Below the pieces are notes generated by a model, which worked only from the letters and a program-made list of their open reading frames with translations, did not search any database and had not been told where the DNA came from. A stretch of DNA of 64,000 nucleotides from Talinum fruticosum (lineage: Eukaryota; Streptophyta; Magnoliopsida; Caryophyllales; Talinaceae), in contig JAITYX010000030.1 in assembly GCA_021018815.1 (NCBI GenBank), positions 6,099,501-6,163,500 on the forward strand, in the 5' to 3' direction. Both the position numbers and the translations under genes were made by a program. This document shows positions 49,901 to 63,888 of the stretch, piece by piece (the stretch's first letter is position 1; the number at the start of each line of letters is the position of its first letter).

Positions 49901-50026
49901 TATGCAAACAAAAAGACTACTTAAGCTTGAGAGTATAATGGTGTCACATAACCTGAAAATTGCAGACAAAATTTTGAGAAAAAAGGTTCATGAGATACCC
50001 TAAGAGCGAGAATCTTTGCAAATCTC
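46918..50026. other. Intergenic region left of RPL13
   Basis: No gene is supported. At 48132-48235 a plus-strand stretch resembles a plant leader: a telo-box-like AAACCCTAG, pyrimidine-rich sequence and ATG/GTAAGC at a donor-like site. No following exon was found. At 49031-49135 a short hydrophobic open frame (SHLLLPLLCLFLPSSLALG) is followed by GTAAAA, but it has no recognised relative. The final few hundred bases should be the 3' UTR of RPL13. Confidence 0.45.
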
Positions 50027-51627
<1,601 letters not shown>

Positions 51628-51634
51628 GACTTAC

Positions 51635-52708
51635 CTGCAAATAGAAGTAAAACATCTAAACTCAGTAAATACTCAAGCTCCGGAAAGAACACTCCGAAAG
51701 TCTTCAATAGAAAGCATTATAGGCATTTACTATCCCACAAAAATGCCCCTTTCAGTATTCCACACGCAATAAACTCTGTTTGCCTGCTCGGTCGTGTTTC
51801 TAATAAATAACCCATTTAATAACACAAACATGAAGTCATGCATCTAAGCAGCTAGTTCAATGTATATCATCATTGAACACATAAATACATCCAATCAAAA
51901 TTCCTAAAATGCTACACTTCCTAAACATGAAGCCACCATGGTTCCATCAAGTAGCATCATTTCCAGCTGAGGGAAGGAAGATAATTGCAATCAGATCTTT
52001 AGCCCAGAATTCTAACCACCATCCCCCACAATCTTAATAGCAAGTGCTCATTGACCTAGCAGTAATCCCAAGTGAGGGATGTAGAGCACCCCATCCCAGA
52101 GAAACAACAAAAGGCAAAAATACAAGAGTGAAAAATGTTTTTATCGCTATTGGGTAAGTCACCAGGTAGTAACAATTCTTTGATCTCTAAAGTTTGAACC
52201 AAAAACTATAACAAGCTATAAAATAAGTTCTATAATCCTAAGCTCCAAATTCCATAAGTAGACTAAAAGCTTACTAGAAGAACTTTCAGGGTAGTAGTCG
52301 TAATTGCCTGAAAGGTTCACAAATGCCATTTAAAAAGAGAAATCTTCACCAATATGAACACCGAAAATGCACAAACAAATAGAGGTCCACCCCTATAACA
52401 GGCAAAATTTATCACAAAATTTGAAACTAAAAATACAAAACCAGCAGCAAACATTAAAACCCATAAATTGAATCCGTAACATATCAAAGATCCCTAATTT
52501 CGCTGCTTTAAAATCCGTACATTCAAATCAATCACAATACGATAAAACCAACAAAGAGAAAATAGAAATCTCAAGCAGTCTTCTTCTTCTTCACATGCAC
52601 AATAACATGATCAAACAATCAATCAAGCATTTTTCGCGAAAAATGAACTCCATGGAATCATGAAACCCGAAACAGATAAACAGAGACAGTAAGGGAGAGA
52701 GAGTATAC
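51635..52708 (-). other. 5' UTR intron of RPL13
   Basis: The donor follows CTTCCAG with GTATAC (52708-52707), and the acceptor is TTTGCAG, leaving only a few bases (GTAAGTC) before the ATG. Leader introns are common in plant ribosomal protein genes and can boost expression. No snoRNA was recognised inside. Confidence 0.65.
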
Positions 52709-52776
52709 CTGGAAGTGGGAACGGGTGAGTTTTAGGAAATGGGGGAACTGGCCGAGGAACCGTCGAACGTGTTTTC

Positions 52777-52784
52777 TAGGGTTT
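52777..52784 (-). promoter_or_regulatory. Telo-box in the RPL13 promoter
   Basis: AAACCCTA reads on the gene's own strand just upstream of the leader. Telo-boxes are characteristic of plant translation-machinery promoters and act together with site II motifs. Confidence 0.75.
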
Positions 52785-52843
52785 AAAGCAGAAGTACTTA
52801 ATCGCTTGCCCTAGAATGGACGGCTTGGATTGCACGATTCTAT

Positions 52844-52951
52844 TGGGCTGGGCTTTGTATTTTCCAGAACGGTAATGATTCATCTTTTTTGGGCTTTCTC
52901 TCAAGTTCTTCGGGATCGATCTTATATAGTTCCTCCAAGTATTATTGGGCT
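52844..52951 (-). promoter_or_regulatory. Cluster of site II (TGGGCT) elements upstream of RPL13
   Basis: Four TGGGCT copies on the plus strand (AGCCCA on the gene strand) lie at 52844, 52849, 52890 and 52946. Site II motifs bind TCP factors and, with the telo-box 60-170 bp away, form the typical growth-linked ribosomal-protein promoter. Confidence 0.7.
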
Positions 52952-52959
52952 TTCCCTTC

Positions 52960-53385
52960 TCTTTTTCTTTTTCTTTTTTTTGGGAGAAATGGGAGGTGTG
53001 ATATTTCTTTTTTCTTTTTGCATGAAAAAATATTTGTTTTGTTGCGGAATTCTCATATAAGTTTCATGGAATCACACTAGTACCGATACACATGAAACCA
53101 TAACAATAACTTTTAATATGGGTTCAATATTCATGGGATATGTGACGATCCAAATATGTGTAGTCTTAATTATATACGCATATATGCAAGTAGAAATATC
53201 AATTTTATCGGAACTAGAAACAACAACAAAAAGTAGCTACCAGCTATCGCTAGAGCGAATCAAGCGCAAGGGCATTGACAAGGAGGAGGCAGAAAAGTGA
53301 TGCAAGATATTAGCGTGTATACGATACGTAAAATGTGACTACACCACAATCGGCACGAGAACCATATTGTTACAAAAATTTTATT
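52960..53385. other. Short intergenic stretch
   Basis: Nothing recognisable apart from the sequence upstream of the RPL13 promoter and the left flank of the foldback-like element. Confidence 0.5.
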
Positions 53386-53828
53386 GTGGTAACTCAACCA
53401 CCTAACTAGGTGGTTGAATATATTGTTACGTGTTTAATTTTGAAACCGAATTTATACGTGATGAATTTTCACAATGAAGTGATGAATTTTTCAAATTTGA
53501 CGAATTTTTGTAATGTAATGATGAATTTTTGTGTTTTAGTGAATCTTTCAATAATATTGATGAATTTGTGTGCATATATATACTTCTTTTTACAAACACA
53601 CTGTTAATCAAACTTTAATCACTTAAATACACCGTTTTAATACACTTGACTCAATAATATCAATACATACTTATCAATTTAATATAAATATGATGGATAT
53701 TTGAATTAAACATATATATCTTTAATTTCTTTTTAAAAAAACACTAATGAAGTTAATACAAATATGATGATTAATTTTTTAAAAACAAACACCGATGATT
53801 TTAATACAAATATGATGAAGATTTAAAT

Positions 53829-53897
<69 letters not shown>

Positions 53898-55620
53898 TCA
53901 ATTTTTCTTAAAAACACTCATGAATTTGTGTGCCTATGTATACTTTTCTTTTACAAGTACACTATTAATTAAAGTTTAATCACTTAACTACTCCTTTTCA
54001 ATACACTTGACTCAATATTATCAATACATACCGAGAAATTTAATATACTATGGTGAATATTTGAATTAAACATACATATATTCAATTTTTCTAAAAACCA
54101 TATCGACATAAATATTTATTTATTTATATAAAAAAATACAAATATATCAAATAATTTACATATGAATTTGTAATAAACTAATGAATTTTACGATAACACT
54201 AATGAATTTTACAACGATATTAATGAATTTTCAAAAATACGTCTACACTGTCAATATTCATTCATCTCTTTCTACATATTCAACACTTTTTATTCAAGAA
54301 CTTACTTTAACCTTTTTTGCTTAGTTCCTGCATAAAATTAGTAAATATTCAGAAGAAATAATTAGTATATTTATCACTAAAATTGATAATTTCATCTAAA
54401 AAATATGTAATGTAATTATAAAACTATTCGAATATAAAAAAAATACATCTTTATCGGTGAAATTAATAAATTAGTAAAAGATCCTAGAAATTATATAATT
54501 TTTTTCTTAATATAATAAATTTATCGAGAATTGGTAAGTATACATCAGTAGTAATTTAACATATTAATAAAATAACATAGTTAATATAATCTTCTTTTTA
54601 AAATAGCATATCCAACAATAGAAGAATTCATATTGTAAAAACACATATTCAAAAATGTAGAATACAAATTCATAAAAAAAAATCACATTTATCAATATAA
54701 AAAATAAATTTACTAAAGAAAATACCATATTTATTGATGCATAATAAATCGAGACCTTGAAAAAAATACAAATTCATGAAGAAATAATATAAATTAATTA
54801 AAGAAAACATTATATTACAAAACAAATCAGATCTAAAAAAATTCATTAATATAGATGAATTCATAAAAAAAAAAAATCATATTCATCAATATAAAGCGAG
54901 ATATGACTTAAAAATATTAGGCATAATTTTACGCCTTTGCAATCTCCAATAATGTCAAACTAATAATTTCAACGAGTAGAATTAAAGGACAATCAATGTT
55001 AACTCATGAAATTATGTGTAGATCGAAAGAAGAAGTGCATTCAATACTCAAAATTAAAATCAAAAAATAATTTTAAAAAAATATCAAATCAAACCATTAC
55101 ATAAGCATGCAAAACCTAAAAAAAACCATTAGGGCCGAGTGGATCAAAAACTTCTAGATTTAGGAAAAGTTGACAGACAAAGGAAAAAAGCGAAGACAGA
55201 CAAAATAAGAGATTGATGGTCATCATTCCTCATCGACCTAGAGGAGGGGAATGAAATCGGTAGAAGAGGATCAAGATCCACAAGGATTAGGCGAAACAAA
55301 TCCAATACTTCTCTAACAATAGGGGAATCCATCACTCCGCTTCACCCTATTCACTAACAATTTAGGATTAGGGAGAGGATTGAAAGGAACGAAATAATTT
55401 AGCGATTAAAAATCAAAATTGATGGCTGAAATGATAGAGATCCGAATAAAGACAGCGATGAGAAAGAGGGTAGAGAAAGATAGTGAGCAAGCGAAACATG
55501 AGCAGAGAGAAAATATGAATTGAAAAATAGGTGATATTTATGTTTTAAATGATTTTATTTTTCTTTATTTTTCTTTTTTATTTTTCAAACCACCTAGTTA
55601 GGTGATTTAACCATTACCAT
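53386..55620. mobile_element. Foldback-like non-autonomous element with palindromic ends
   Basis: The left end (about 53386-53418) and right end (about 55586-55620) are inverted copies. Both contain CACCTAACTAGGTGGTT, itself mostly palindromic, preceded by TGGTAA. Adjacent interior regions are arrays of RTGAATTTT-like words: on the plus strand near 53460-53560 and 54170-54235, and in reverse (AAATTCAT) near 54620-54870. A long AT tract lies at 53832-53894. No transposase is visible. The exact borders and superfamily are undetermined. Confidence 0.6.
53832..53894. repeat. (AT)n microsatellite
   Basis: About 31 uninterrupted AT dinucleotides within the foldback-like element. Confidence 0.9.
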
Positions 55621-55639
55621 ATACTTGTTGTATCAACTA

Positions 55640-57420
55640 CGAGAATAAGGACGGAGTCATGGTAGAAAATCCAAAGCTAATGACTTGAATTATCCAAAGC
55701 AAATGAGTGTTTGTGATAAACAAGTCTTTAAATTGGGTGCTTTGATGAATGTGGATAACCAATTGAATATACACATCCCTTTTACAAACGATAACATCAA
55801 GAAAGATACCTTCTTTATCCCTAATTGCAAGTCTCATTGCCTAGGGATGATAGTGGGGCGAGGATACAAGAACCCAACCCATATTGGGAAAAAATTCACG
55901 CTTCGATAGGGATGGGGATGAGGATGAGGGCCAAAAGCTTATCCACGATGGGAGACGATGGCGGGGACGAGGACATTATTCCCCGACCCGATTCCCTGTT
56001 TGCTAGTAAAAATAGTTTATGTTACGGAAAAGACATTCCCTTAAATGTATAGTTTTCAACCCTAAGTATAAAAGACTATCCATCCCCCTTCTTTACCACT
56101 TCTCTCTCCTCTCGAAGATTCTTGGTAGAAGGCTTGAAGTTGCAATTGCCCCCTACACTTTCTCAAAATGAAACCCACATGAAATGATGTTTTACTGGCC
56201 CACTACATACACCTTCTACTCATTGACCGGAAAATGTTAGAGAAAAATGTCCCGTGGTGTTTCTCCTTTCATAAATGCATCTCCATCGCTACCCACAAAC
56301 CACTTTACAAAATTCGTTGAGTTTGAAGGCTCACTCTACTCTAAATTTTGTTGTATTAGATTGGTAATTTTGGTTATTTCTCAAAATATATATTTACTTT
56401 TTACAACAAAATATAGGTTGAAGAATTAATGTTGGGGCTTTTTATTTTAATTATATTTTTTGTTTAAATTTGGTACAACTTGGAGTTGGTTTATTGGGGA
56501 TTTTGGAGGGAACGGGGACCCACCGGGTCGGGTATGGTTCAGATCCTCCCTTGGAATTGGGGGTGAAGACGGGGCGGGGTATAAGCAGCGAGAACGGGGA
56601 CGGGGAGTACAATCCTAAACCCCGACCCACCTCGTTGTCATCTCTTGCCTTGATGGCTACTATAGTGGTTTTTTAAAAGTTGAATGGAAAGAGGTTAGAC
56701 CTATGGCTTGTAAAGCAATATAAAAGTTCTTTCAAATTAGGGATATTGCCTAAATAGATGAATGTTTCAAGAGTGGTACTTATTCCTAAGTACCTTAGCC
56801 TAAACAAGCAAAATGAATTCAAGTTTATAGCTTGTTGTAATGTCATTTAAACATGCATTACAAAGTTAATTCGTGACGAGGTTTAGTGAAGTGTTGTCGT
56901 CTATTGTATTCCAAAGTCAACATGCTTTTTATAAGGGACAAATATTTAGTTCTTAATGTAATAATATGTCAAGAAGCTGGTTAAGTGTCACTACAAGAGT
57001 AATATATTACATAGGTATCGGATAAAAACATACATCCAAAAGCTTATGATTTACTCCAAATGAGCTTCTTGGAGGAAGCGTTCTTTGGTTTTCATTTTCT
57101 ACAAGGGATTATGTTGTGGATAACGGCTCTTGTGGAGTTAGCGTCCTACTCCTTACTCCTTAAGCTTTAATGGTGAAATTCTACCCTTTTTAAAGGAGCA
57201 AAAGGGCGAGGTTGGGTGATCCAATGTCCCCTTTGCTATTTATTATTTCAATAGACTATTTGTTTCAAATATTTGGAGGAGGGTATGAGAAAGATCTTAC
57301 TTTATTTCATCCTAGATGCAAAACAATGGACATAACCCACTATTTTGCTGATGACTTGATATTTTTCTAAGCGAGATGAATCCTAGATATTAAATGAAGG
57401 TTGTGCACTAAACCTGACCA
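55640..57420 (+). pseudogene. LINE reverse transcriptase relic
   Basis: Plus-strand fragments of a plant LINE ORF2. Before the insertion at 55842 the sequence encodes FFIPNCKS. After it come VVLIPKYLSLNKQNEFK (about 56775-56825), SIVFQSQHAFYKGQ, RLGDPMSPLLFII and HYFADDLIFF (about 57338-57368), with the Ala-Asp-Asp catalytic core. Stops and frameshifts are frequent. It is unrelated in detail to the LINE at 6-14 kb. It stops near 57420 without a clear tail, so it is 5'- and 3'-truncated. Confidence 0.7.
55842..56646. mobile_element. hAT-like element (about 805 bp) nested in the LINE relic
   Basis: The left end is TAGGGATGATAGTGGGGCG. The right end, on the minus strand, reads AAGAGATGACAACGAGGTGG. 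Both are followed by GGGG/CGGG-rich subterminal sequence. The short direct repeat TTGCCT occurs at both junctions, overlapping the ends, so the exact duplication is unclear. The ends resemble the common plant hAT pattern TAGGGATGACAAYGGGG. There is no transposase, and the element interrupts the LINE coding region. Confidence 0.65.
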
Positions 57421-57616
57421 AGTAGATAATACTGAGCATCTTTTTTTTTTTTTTTTTTCCAATGCACATTCACTCAGTGCATCTAGAACAGGGTTTGTAG
57501 ATGGCTGGAGTGTACTACGAGTGCACCAAGCTTCGCTAGTTTGCATAATTTGTTGATAAAGGGTCCTTGGAGAAAGCTAAAGAGGCAGTTGGTCTATTCC
57601 ACATATGTAACCTTTT
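57421..57616. other. Spacer with a T18 tract
   Basis: A poly-T run lies near 57441-57458, possibly the reversed tail of a small retroposed sequence, followed by unremarkable DNA. Confidence 0.35.
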
Positions 57617-57763
57617 AGGCTCTATTCCATTTAAGCTGTAAGGAGCGAGTAAGGTTGTAAGTCTGTAAAGCTGTAAGGAGTTGTAAGATATTTGTAAAAT
57701 AATTATAAAAAGCTGTAAGGAGTTGTAAGTAACTATAAGCTAAAGTTAAATAGAACAAGACCT
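57617..57763. mobile_element. Small MITE-like element (about 147 bp)
   Basis: The left end AGGCTCTATTCCATTTAAGC is imperfectly repeated, inverted, at the right end (minus strand AGGTCTTGTTCTATTTAACT). The interior contains three near-copies of AGCTGTAAGGAGTTGTAAG. It is non-coding. Confidence 0.55.
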
Positions 57764-60392
57764 CAATATCATATTTGGATTGAATAAATTTCCATATTAT
57801 TTAGTAGTTCAACACTCATAGGAGTAGGTTTAGAAGGAAATAGCACAAAACATGAGAATTCATTATGATTTCTTGTCCGAAATAAATAGTACCTATAGTA
57901 GACGGAGAGATATGATTAAAAGTGTGAATGTATTTTGTTTGCCATAAACACCATAATTATTTTTGGTAGAAAAGATTATATGAGTATTTTGGAAAGAAAA
58001 TATTATATGAGTATTTTGTTTAATTTTGGGTATTGTATCTTTTGTGATGGAGAAATAGAATATTAATGCTCAAATCAGTGTGTTTTGTGTGGAAAAGTTG
58101 GAATTTTAAAACTCAAATTGATACCATATAATCTTTCACACTTATGCCAATAATGAAAAAATGGCAAAGACTTAGAAAAATAATTTTATGGTCAATCAGA
58201 TTATGCTGGGTCAATCTGGTCCAACAAATAAACCGGGTCAACCGGTTTAACTCGGTCTAAATGATCCAATCGGTTGATCCGTTAACCCACTCTTTCAAAT
58301 AAATTGATGATTTGATCAGTTCTCTTAAGATAGCCCTACTATAACCAAAGGGAGTAAAAGAAGTTTAGTGCCAACCAAAACAACCCCTTGGATCAAGGGT
58401 GTTTTATTTTTAAGTAAAAAAGGCACCCACTAGGTCCCTATTTTTTGGGAAATTTGACAGAGATGGAACTCTCATATTATAAATGTTTTTTCATCAAATA
58501 CAACTTAAATTTTAAGTTTATTTAAAAAGAATAGGTATGAAAATATTTTAAGTAAGTTAGCGTTAGGTATGGAGTGTGCTAAAATAAATATGGGGGAGAT
58601 GAGATGTTGGTTGAGCAACTGAGTGGAAAGGGAAAGCAAAGAAGGTAGCCCAACTACGTGTCCGGAACGACCACGCATCTTGCCTTCATAACGGCCCCCG
58701 GCCCCCTTCACATTCATATAATGGGATTCTTTTGGCGTTAAAACCAATGCAACAAAACCAACACAGCTGGACGTTTCAAACTTTATTTTTATTTATACCC
58801 CCACAAACGGATTATTTAATTTGTGTACAAATTAGATTAAGTTTGGATCGGGTTATATTTTAAGTTGATTTCGATTCGGGTTAACTGCAGTTTAATTATT
58901 TTTAGCTTTTCAGATGAATTTATTGTGAATATTAGGTTAAATATAAGCCAAATCATTCAATTTGAGTCTTTGGTTTCGAGTTATCTTTATAAGCATTTTA
59001 TTATTATTTTTCTCTCTTTTTTTTGACTTGACCAAGAATATATTTCTTTTTGAATTATTAGCATAGGTAAAAATCCTTCCAACAAATGTATTTCTAAAAA
59101 TTTAAAATTGTATTTTCCTCCTCATTAGTCTACTTAATTATTGGATTGCATCGCATCAAAAAAATATTATCATTATTATTATTATTGTTATTATTTTATT
59201 TTTTTGGTTCCATTCAGTGCTTTTCTGGAAAATAAGATAAGTATTCATTCAAAAGAAAAAAAGGGTGTAAGAATTTCTTTCAGAACTGTGTCGTAGCACA
59301 ATCGTCATAGTGCTGCTTGATACAGCCACTACACAACTTATAGTTCTAAGTGGCACGTAATTTCCCACTTTTTTCACCCCATGCTCCGCATGATCATGCA
59401 TGAGTTAATACTTACTGAAATGAAAAATCATAAGAAAAAGTAAGTCATCAAATGAGATAATTTTGTCTACGTAATCTCTCCTTAAAAACCAATGAGATGT
59501 AAAGTAAAATAATAAGATATGAAACAATAAAGAAAAAAACACAGTTTCGAAAAATTATTAATCTATCGAGATTGAGTATCTCCAATTATTAGTTAAACGA
59601 ATTATTATAAGTTTAAGGTTGTGGAGAGTTTATTAATCATTATTTTTTTCCTACAATTTTTACTGATTAAGTGTGATTGTCAACTATTAAATTAAATGAA
59701 ATAAAAAGCATAAATTTAAATGGTAAGGACAATAGACTGTAAGGTAGCTTTATTCTTAAAAGTTCTAACCCATGTAATGGTAAAAGAAGATACATTCTAA
59801 TTCACATGTTGATTTATGTTCTTAAAATATATATGATGACATTTTATTGATATTTATGTAGATAAGCTTGAATACCTTTTGTAAAACGATGAGAATATGT
59901 ATATGTCAAGGAGCTTGAATGATGTCCTCGATAGACTGAACAAGAATTTGACTATCTTTCATTAGCTCAATTAGAATTTTGATCGACTCCTTCAAAGCTT
60001 GATTTAATAAAAATTCACTTAGATTCAATTTGACCAAACTCAGATTAAATACGAACTTAGACTGTTAAACTTAACACATCAAATTAGTTAAATAAACTAG
60101 GCTAATAAAATTTAGATCTAATTTAATTATTAATATGTCATTTGAGCCGTAAAAATATTTATCATGAGTACGGGTTTATCTGAACTCTAAATTTTTTTCT
60201 TTTCTTTCTAAACTCTGTTTTTGTTTTTTTTTTGGATAGAAACTCTAAAAAATTACTATTGAAGAAAGTTGGGAATAATTTTGGTATGTTTTTTCGATCG
60301 CCATAATTGTGCACTTTGAGAGGCAGCAAATTTTGCGTTTATATTGCGGTCCATGGAGAATTTTTTATTCGACAAACCCAAGAATATCTTTT
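57764..60392. other. Intergenic region left of the acyl-CoA-binding protein gene
   Basis: No gene or complete mobile element is supported. GGGTCAACCGG-type phrases near 58190-58290 and 58840-58880 resemble decayed hAT subterminal repeats. The rest is AT-rich. Confidence 0.5.
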
Positions 60393-60414
60393 TGGGCCAA
60401 ACCCATTATATATA
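60393..60414 (+). promoter_or_regulatory. Site II motif and TATA box of the ACBP gene
   Basis: TGGGCC lies at 60393-60398 and TATATATA at 60407-60414, about 90 bp before the start codon. The GA-rich leader between them and the ATG is typical of a plant 5' UTR. Confidence 0.6.
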
Positions 60415-60504
60415 CCACCAACACTAATAACCTCAAATCATCAGGCCTTACATCCGATCGCAGAGAGGGAAAGAGAGAGAAGCAAATCCAGTCACAGAAG
60501 AACA

Positions 60505-62645
60505 ATGGGTCTCAAGGTTTATCGTCCTCCTAATCTCTCTCTTCGTTATTATCGATAATGCCCGACAATTTTTCTGATTATTATCTAAATTTTAGCATTC
60601 AGATTTGCTTTTTCCGCCGTGTCATTAGTTCAATACCGCTTTATTTTTGCATAATTTATATCTTTGATTATAAATTCGATAGCATTTGTATTGTTTGCTC
60701 AGTTAAATTGATGTGTTCAAGAAATTGTGGGAAATTTTTGATCTAATAGAGGGTTGAATCCTAAAGTAGTAGATGTGGGCAGTAGATTGATGCATGAGTT
60801 TGCCCAAATGAGAATTCAAGATTTGCCCAGTTCAATTCCTATATTCAGGGCTGGTTTTTGGGTGATTTTATTGTTGGATTATGTTTGAAACTTCATGATT
60901 AGCAAGATTGGTTGAGAGTGAGAGACTGATAAAGCCTAAACTGCTGTGTACTTGGTGTAAGTAGCAACAATCTTTGTTGGTGGATTTGCAGCTTCCATTC
61001 ACAAGTTGTTGTTTTTACCATATGGGGTTGCTAAATACTTTGATTTGAGTTAATTTCCACCACTTTTGGCTTATGCCCTTAAGTGACGACCCAGATGGCT
61101 GGGATGGGAATTACTGCTTGTTGAACCGGCCGGCGTTGTAGTTATTTTGTTCGCGAGAGATGGATCAGTGATTGTCTAAGCTTTTGGCTAATGCCACAAT
61201 AATACTGGAAACTGTGAGCTGTAATTTGATTCTTTACTTTAGACTGAATGACCTGGTAATAGGCTCCTTAGTGGCTTAGCCTCAGGCTGGTCTTGACCAA
61301 TGGGTTGATGAGGCATACGTGCATTTCTAGTGAGGACTTTAGGGTGAAATTTGAATATTTTGCTTCATTTCATGCAAGATCACAGCTCTAAGTGTATTTT
61401 TGATAAGGTGTTGTCAATATCATGAGATCTTTTGACAGCTCGTGCAGGATAGGGGTAATGCTGATTGCTGCACATAACTTGAACTCTGAATACCTTATTG
61501 TTGTAGGATTATCCATGCTTTATTGTATATTCATTTGATCTAGGGATTTTCTATGTAACATGCCCTTGTGGACTCTATCTAGTTATTGCTTGTTTGAAAC
61601 TTAATTGTGGTTGTACTGTGTGTTGAAGCTTTATTTTCAAGAGTTCCCTTAGCTTCCATTGTAATACTTCGCAGGAGGACTTTGAGCAGTATGCTGAGAA
61701 GATCAAATCTGTGCCCACTGCAACTAATGAGGATTTGCTCATTATTTATGGCTTATACAAGCAAGCCACTATTGGAGATTGCAACACTAGTTAGTATTTG
61801 GTCTCAAATGTTTTTCTTTTTCTGTTTTTTATTAACTAGTGTTGCTCTATTTGGACTTGTTGATTGAAGGATTCATGGGAGTGACTCTGTGTAGGCAGTC
61901 TCTCTATCTTGTTGTTTACAACTCATTGTCTTAGTTGGTTTGTCTCTCTTCGGACTTTAATGCTTATAGGAGTAAGGTTGCCTACATCTACTTTCCTTCA
62001 AACCCATAAAAGGGGACCCATACTGGGAGTTGTATCCTTGCTGGTTTACTATTTTGACTTTTGCAAATCTATATGTTTTCCTTCTCCATTCCTGCTATGC
62101 ATGGTATCCCTCTCTCATACTAAAATTTTCAGTTTCTTTTACCGTGTTTCATGGAAACCCTTCTTTTCCCCCAAAAAACTCATTTGTGGATTGCTTGAAA
62201 ACAGTTTCTGTGCTTGCCAAGGATGCATTTGTATGCATACATTCTATTTCAGTGTGATCCTCCTGGCACTTCGTTCTGTAGTGTTGCCTCTTTTTGACTC
62301 TTCCTCTCTTGGCCATGGTTCTCTCTTGCTCCGTTCATTCCTGGTCGATTGACCCTTCTTATCTCTTTGGATTTCTGCAATTTGCAGGCCGACCTGGTAT
62401 GTTTGACCCAAAGGGACGTGCGAAATGGGATGCATGGAAGGGTAATGAAGGTACTAAAACAATAAACAACATTGTTGAAGATCTTTGACCCAAAAAAACA
62501 AAAACACATTGTTGAAAATCCTTTTTGTCTGCCCTTACCATTATATATGTATTTCTTGATACTAGGGAAATCCCAAGAGGACTCGATGAATGACTACATC
62601 ACTAAGGTCAAGCAGATGCTCGAGGCAGCCGGTATGTCTGCTTAA
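60505..62645 (+). CDS. Small cytosolic acyl-CoA-binding protein (ACBP6-like), four exons
   Basis: A single-domain protein that binds long-chain acyl-CoA esters and carries them in the cytosol, linked in plants to phospholipid metabolism and cold response. The coding exons are 60505-60516 (only MGLK), 61675-61789, 62388-62450 and 62566-62645. All junctions are GT-AG, and the total of 270 nt gives 89 residues, the usual length of class I plant ACBPs. The sequence runs EDFEQYAEKIKSVP, NEDLLIIYGLYKQATIGDCN, SRPGMFDPKGRAKWDAWK and DSMNDYITKVKQMLEAAG. Conserved ligand-binding positions are in YGLYKQAT and KGRAKWDAW. There is no signal peptide or ankyrin/kelch extension. The frame is intact. Assignment to the ACBP6 type is by size and sequence pattern. 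Confidence 0.95.
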
Positions 62646-63888
62646 TGAGTGTGAGATGCATTTGCTAATCACATCCAAGTCCCTGGCTATGTTACTTTTG
62701 GATTGCTGTCTTTGGTTACTGTACTTTTCAATTAGATATGGTTGTATTACAGGGAGTCTTATGTGAAGCTTACTTGTAATTTAGGAGCATGGTGATGCTT
62801 GTTATGCCCCGCTTTATTTATAAACAAGTAGAGATTTCAGTTATATTTTGATGGTTTTCTAGGGGGAAAAAAATCCCTGGATTGAGTTCTGAATTGGAAT
62901 TGTTCTGTTTTCTAAAAGTTATCAAATTTTAGGGAAAATGGAGCTGATGAATATGAATTTCTATAAACTTCTTTGATTTTCTGCTCCAAAATATCATTTA
63001 TGTAAGGGCAAAAACATAAATCATGCTTCCAAACTCTCTGCAGTACTTGTTTTTCTTATAGGGGTGATCTAAAAATTGGAAATTCAATAAGCTTCCCATG
63101 CAGCATTTCTGTGCTGTTTGAAATACCCCGTTTCACTCTCTTCTGTTTCTTTTTTCCCCTGTGAAATTGCAAAAGTGTAGCAGATGTTGATTTGGTGAAA
63201 TGAGGAAGAATTTTGATGATCTGACTAAAAACTTGGTCTCTGAAAAAATTTGAGAGGAAAGACAATCGAAATGACATTAAACGAGCAACGCTATATAATC
63301 CACAATCAAAAGCATTGCAAATTTCTACACTTACAAATCAAGCTATTGGTTTTTCATTACAAAATTCATTGCATAAGATTGCAATGAAAATTAAGCTAAC
63401 AAGGGACAAATCACCTTCAAATGTTAACAAAGGAGATCAAGGGGAACTTGCATTTCTTCTTCTACATCATATCTAACTAGGCCTTAATGGACCACTGGAT
63501 GCGAAACAAGGATTTAATACAAGTAATACAACCGATCACCTTAGTGTCGTTCTTGCCCTCAGCTTGTATGCTTCTAACTTCAAACTGGGATATGTTGTCT
63601 TATCAGTACCCTCCTCAAACAACTTCAACAAATGCTATAACCTTTCGAAAAGGATCCGATGAAGTCTTCACCCACTAGCTATTGTACATCTACTACAAGA
63701 TCCTCCCTCCTGGGCTTAGAACCAGCTACATAAAGGATACAAACATCCACAACGGATTATTTACCCACCCTACCCATCCAATCCACTATAAACATCGAAT
63801 AATTGCATTTTTACATTAACTCCCAATGCCAGTTATTGGCTTAAGGATCAGCAAAACATGGGCAACGACAAATGTTCAGAGTTAGCAG
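62646..63888. other. 3' untranslated regions of two converging genes
   Basis: The first part (to about 62850) is the likely ACBP 3' UTR. The part left of 63888 is the likely 3' UTR of the minus-strand gene entering from the right. No coding exon is seen in between. Confidence 0.45.
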
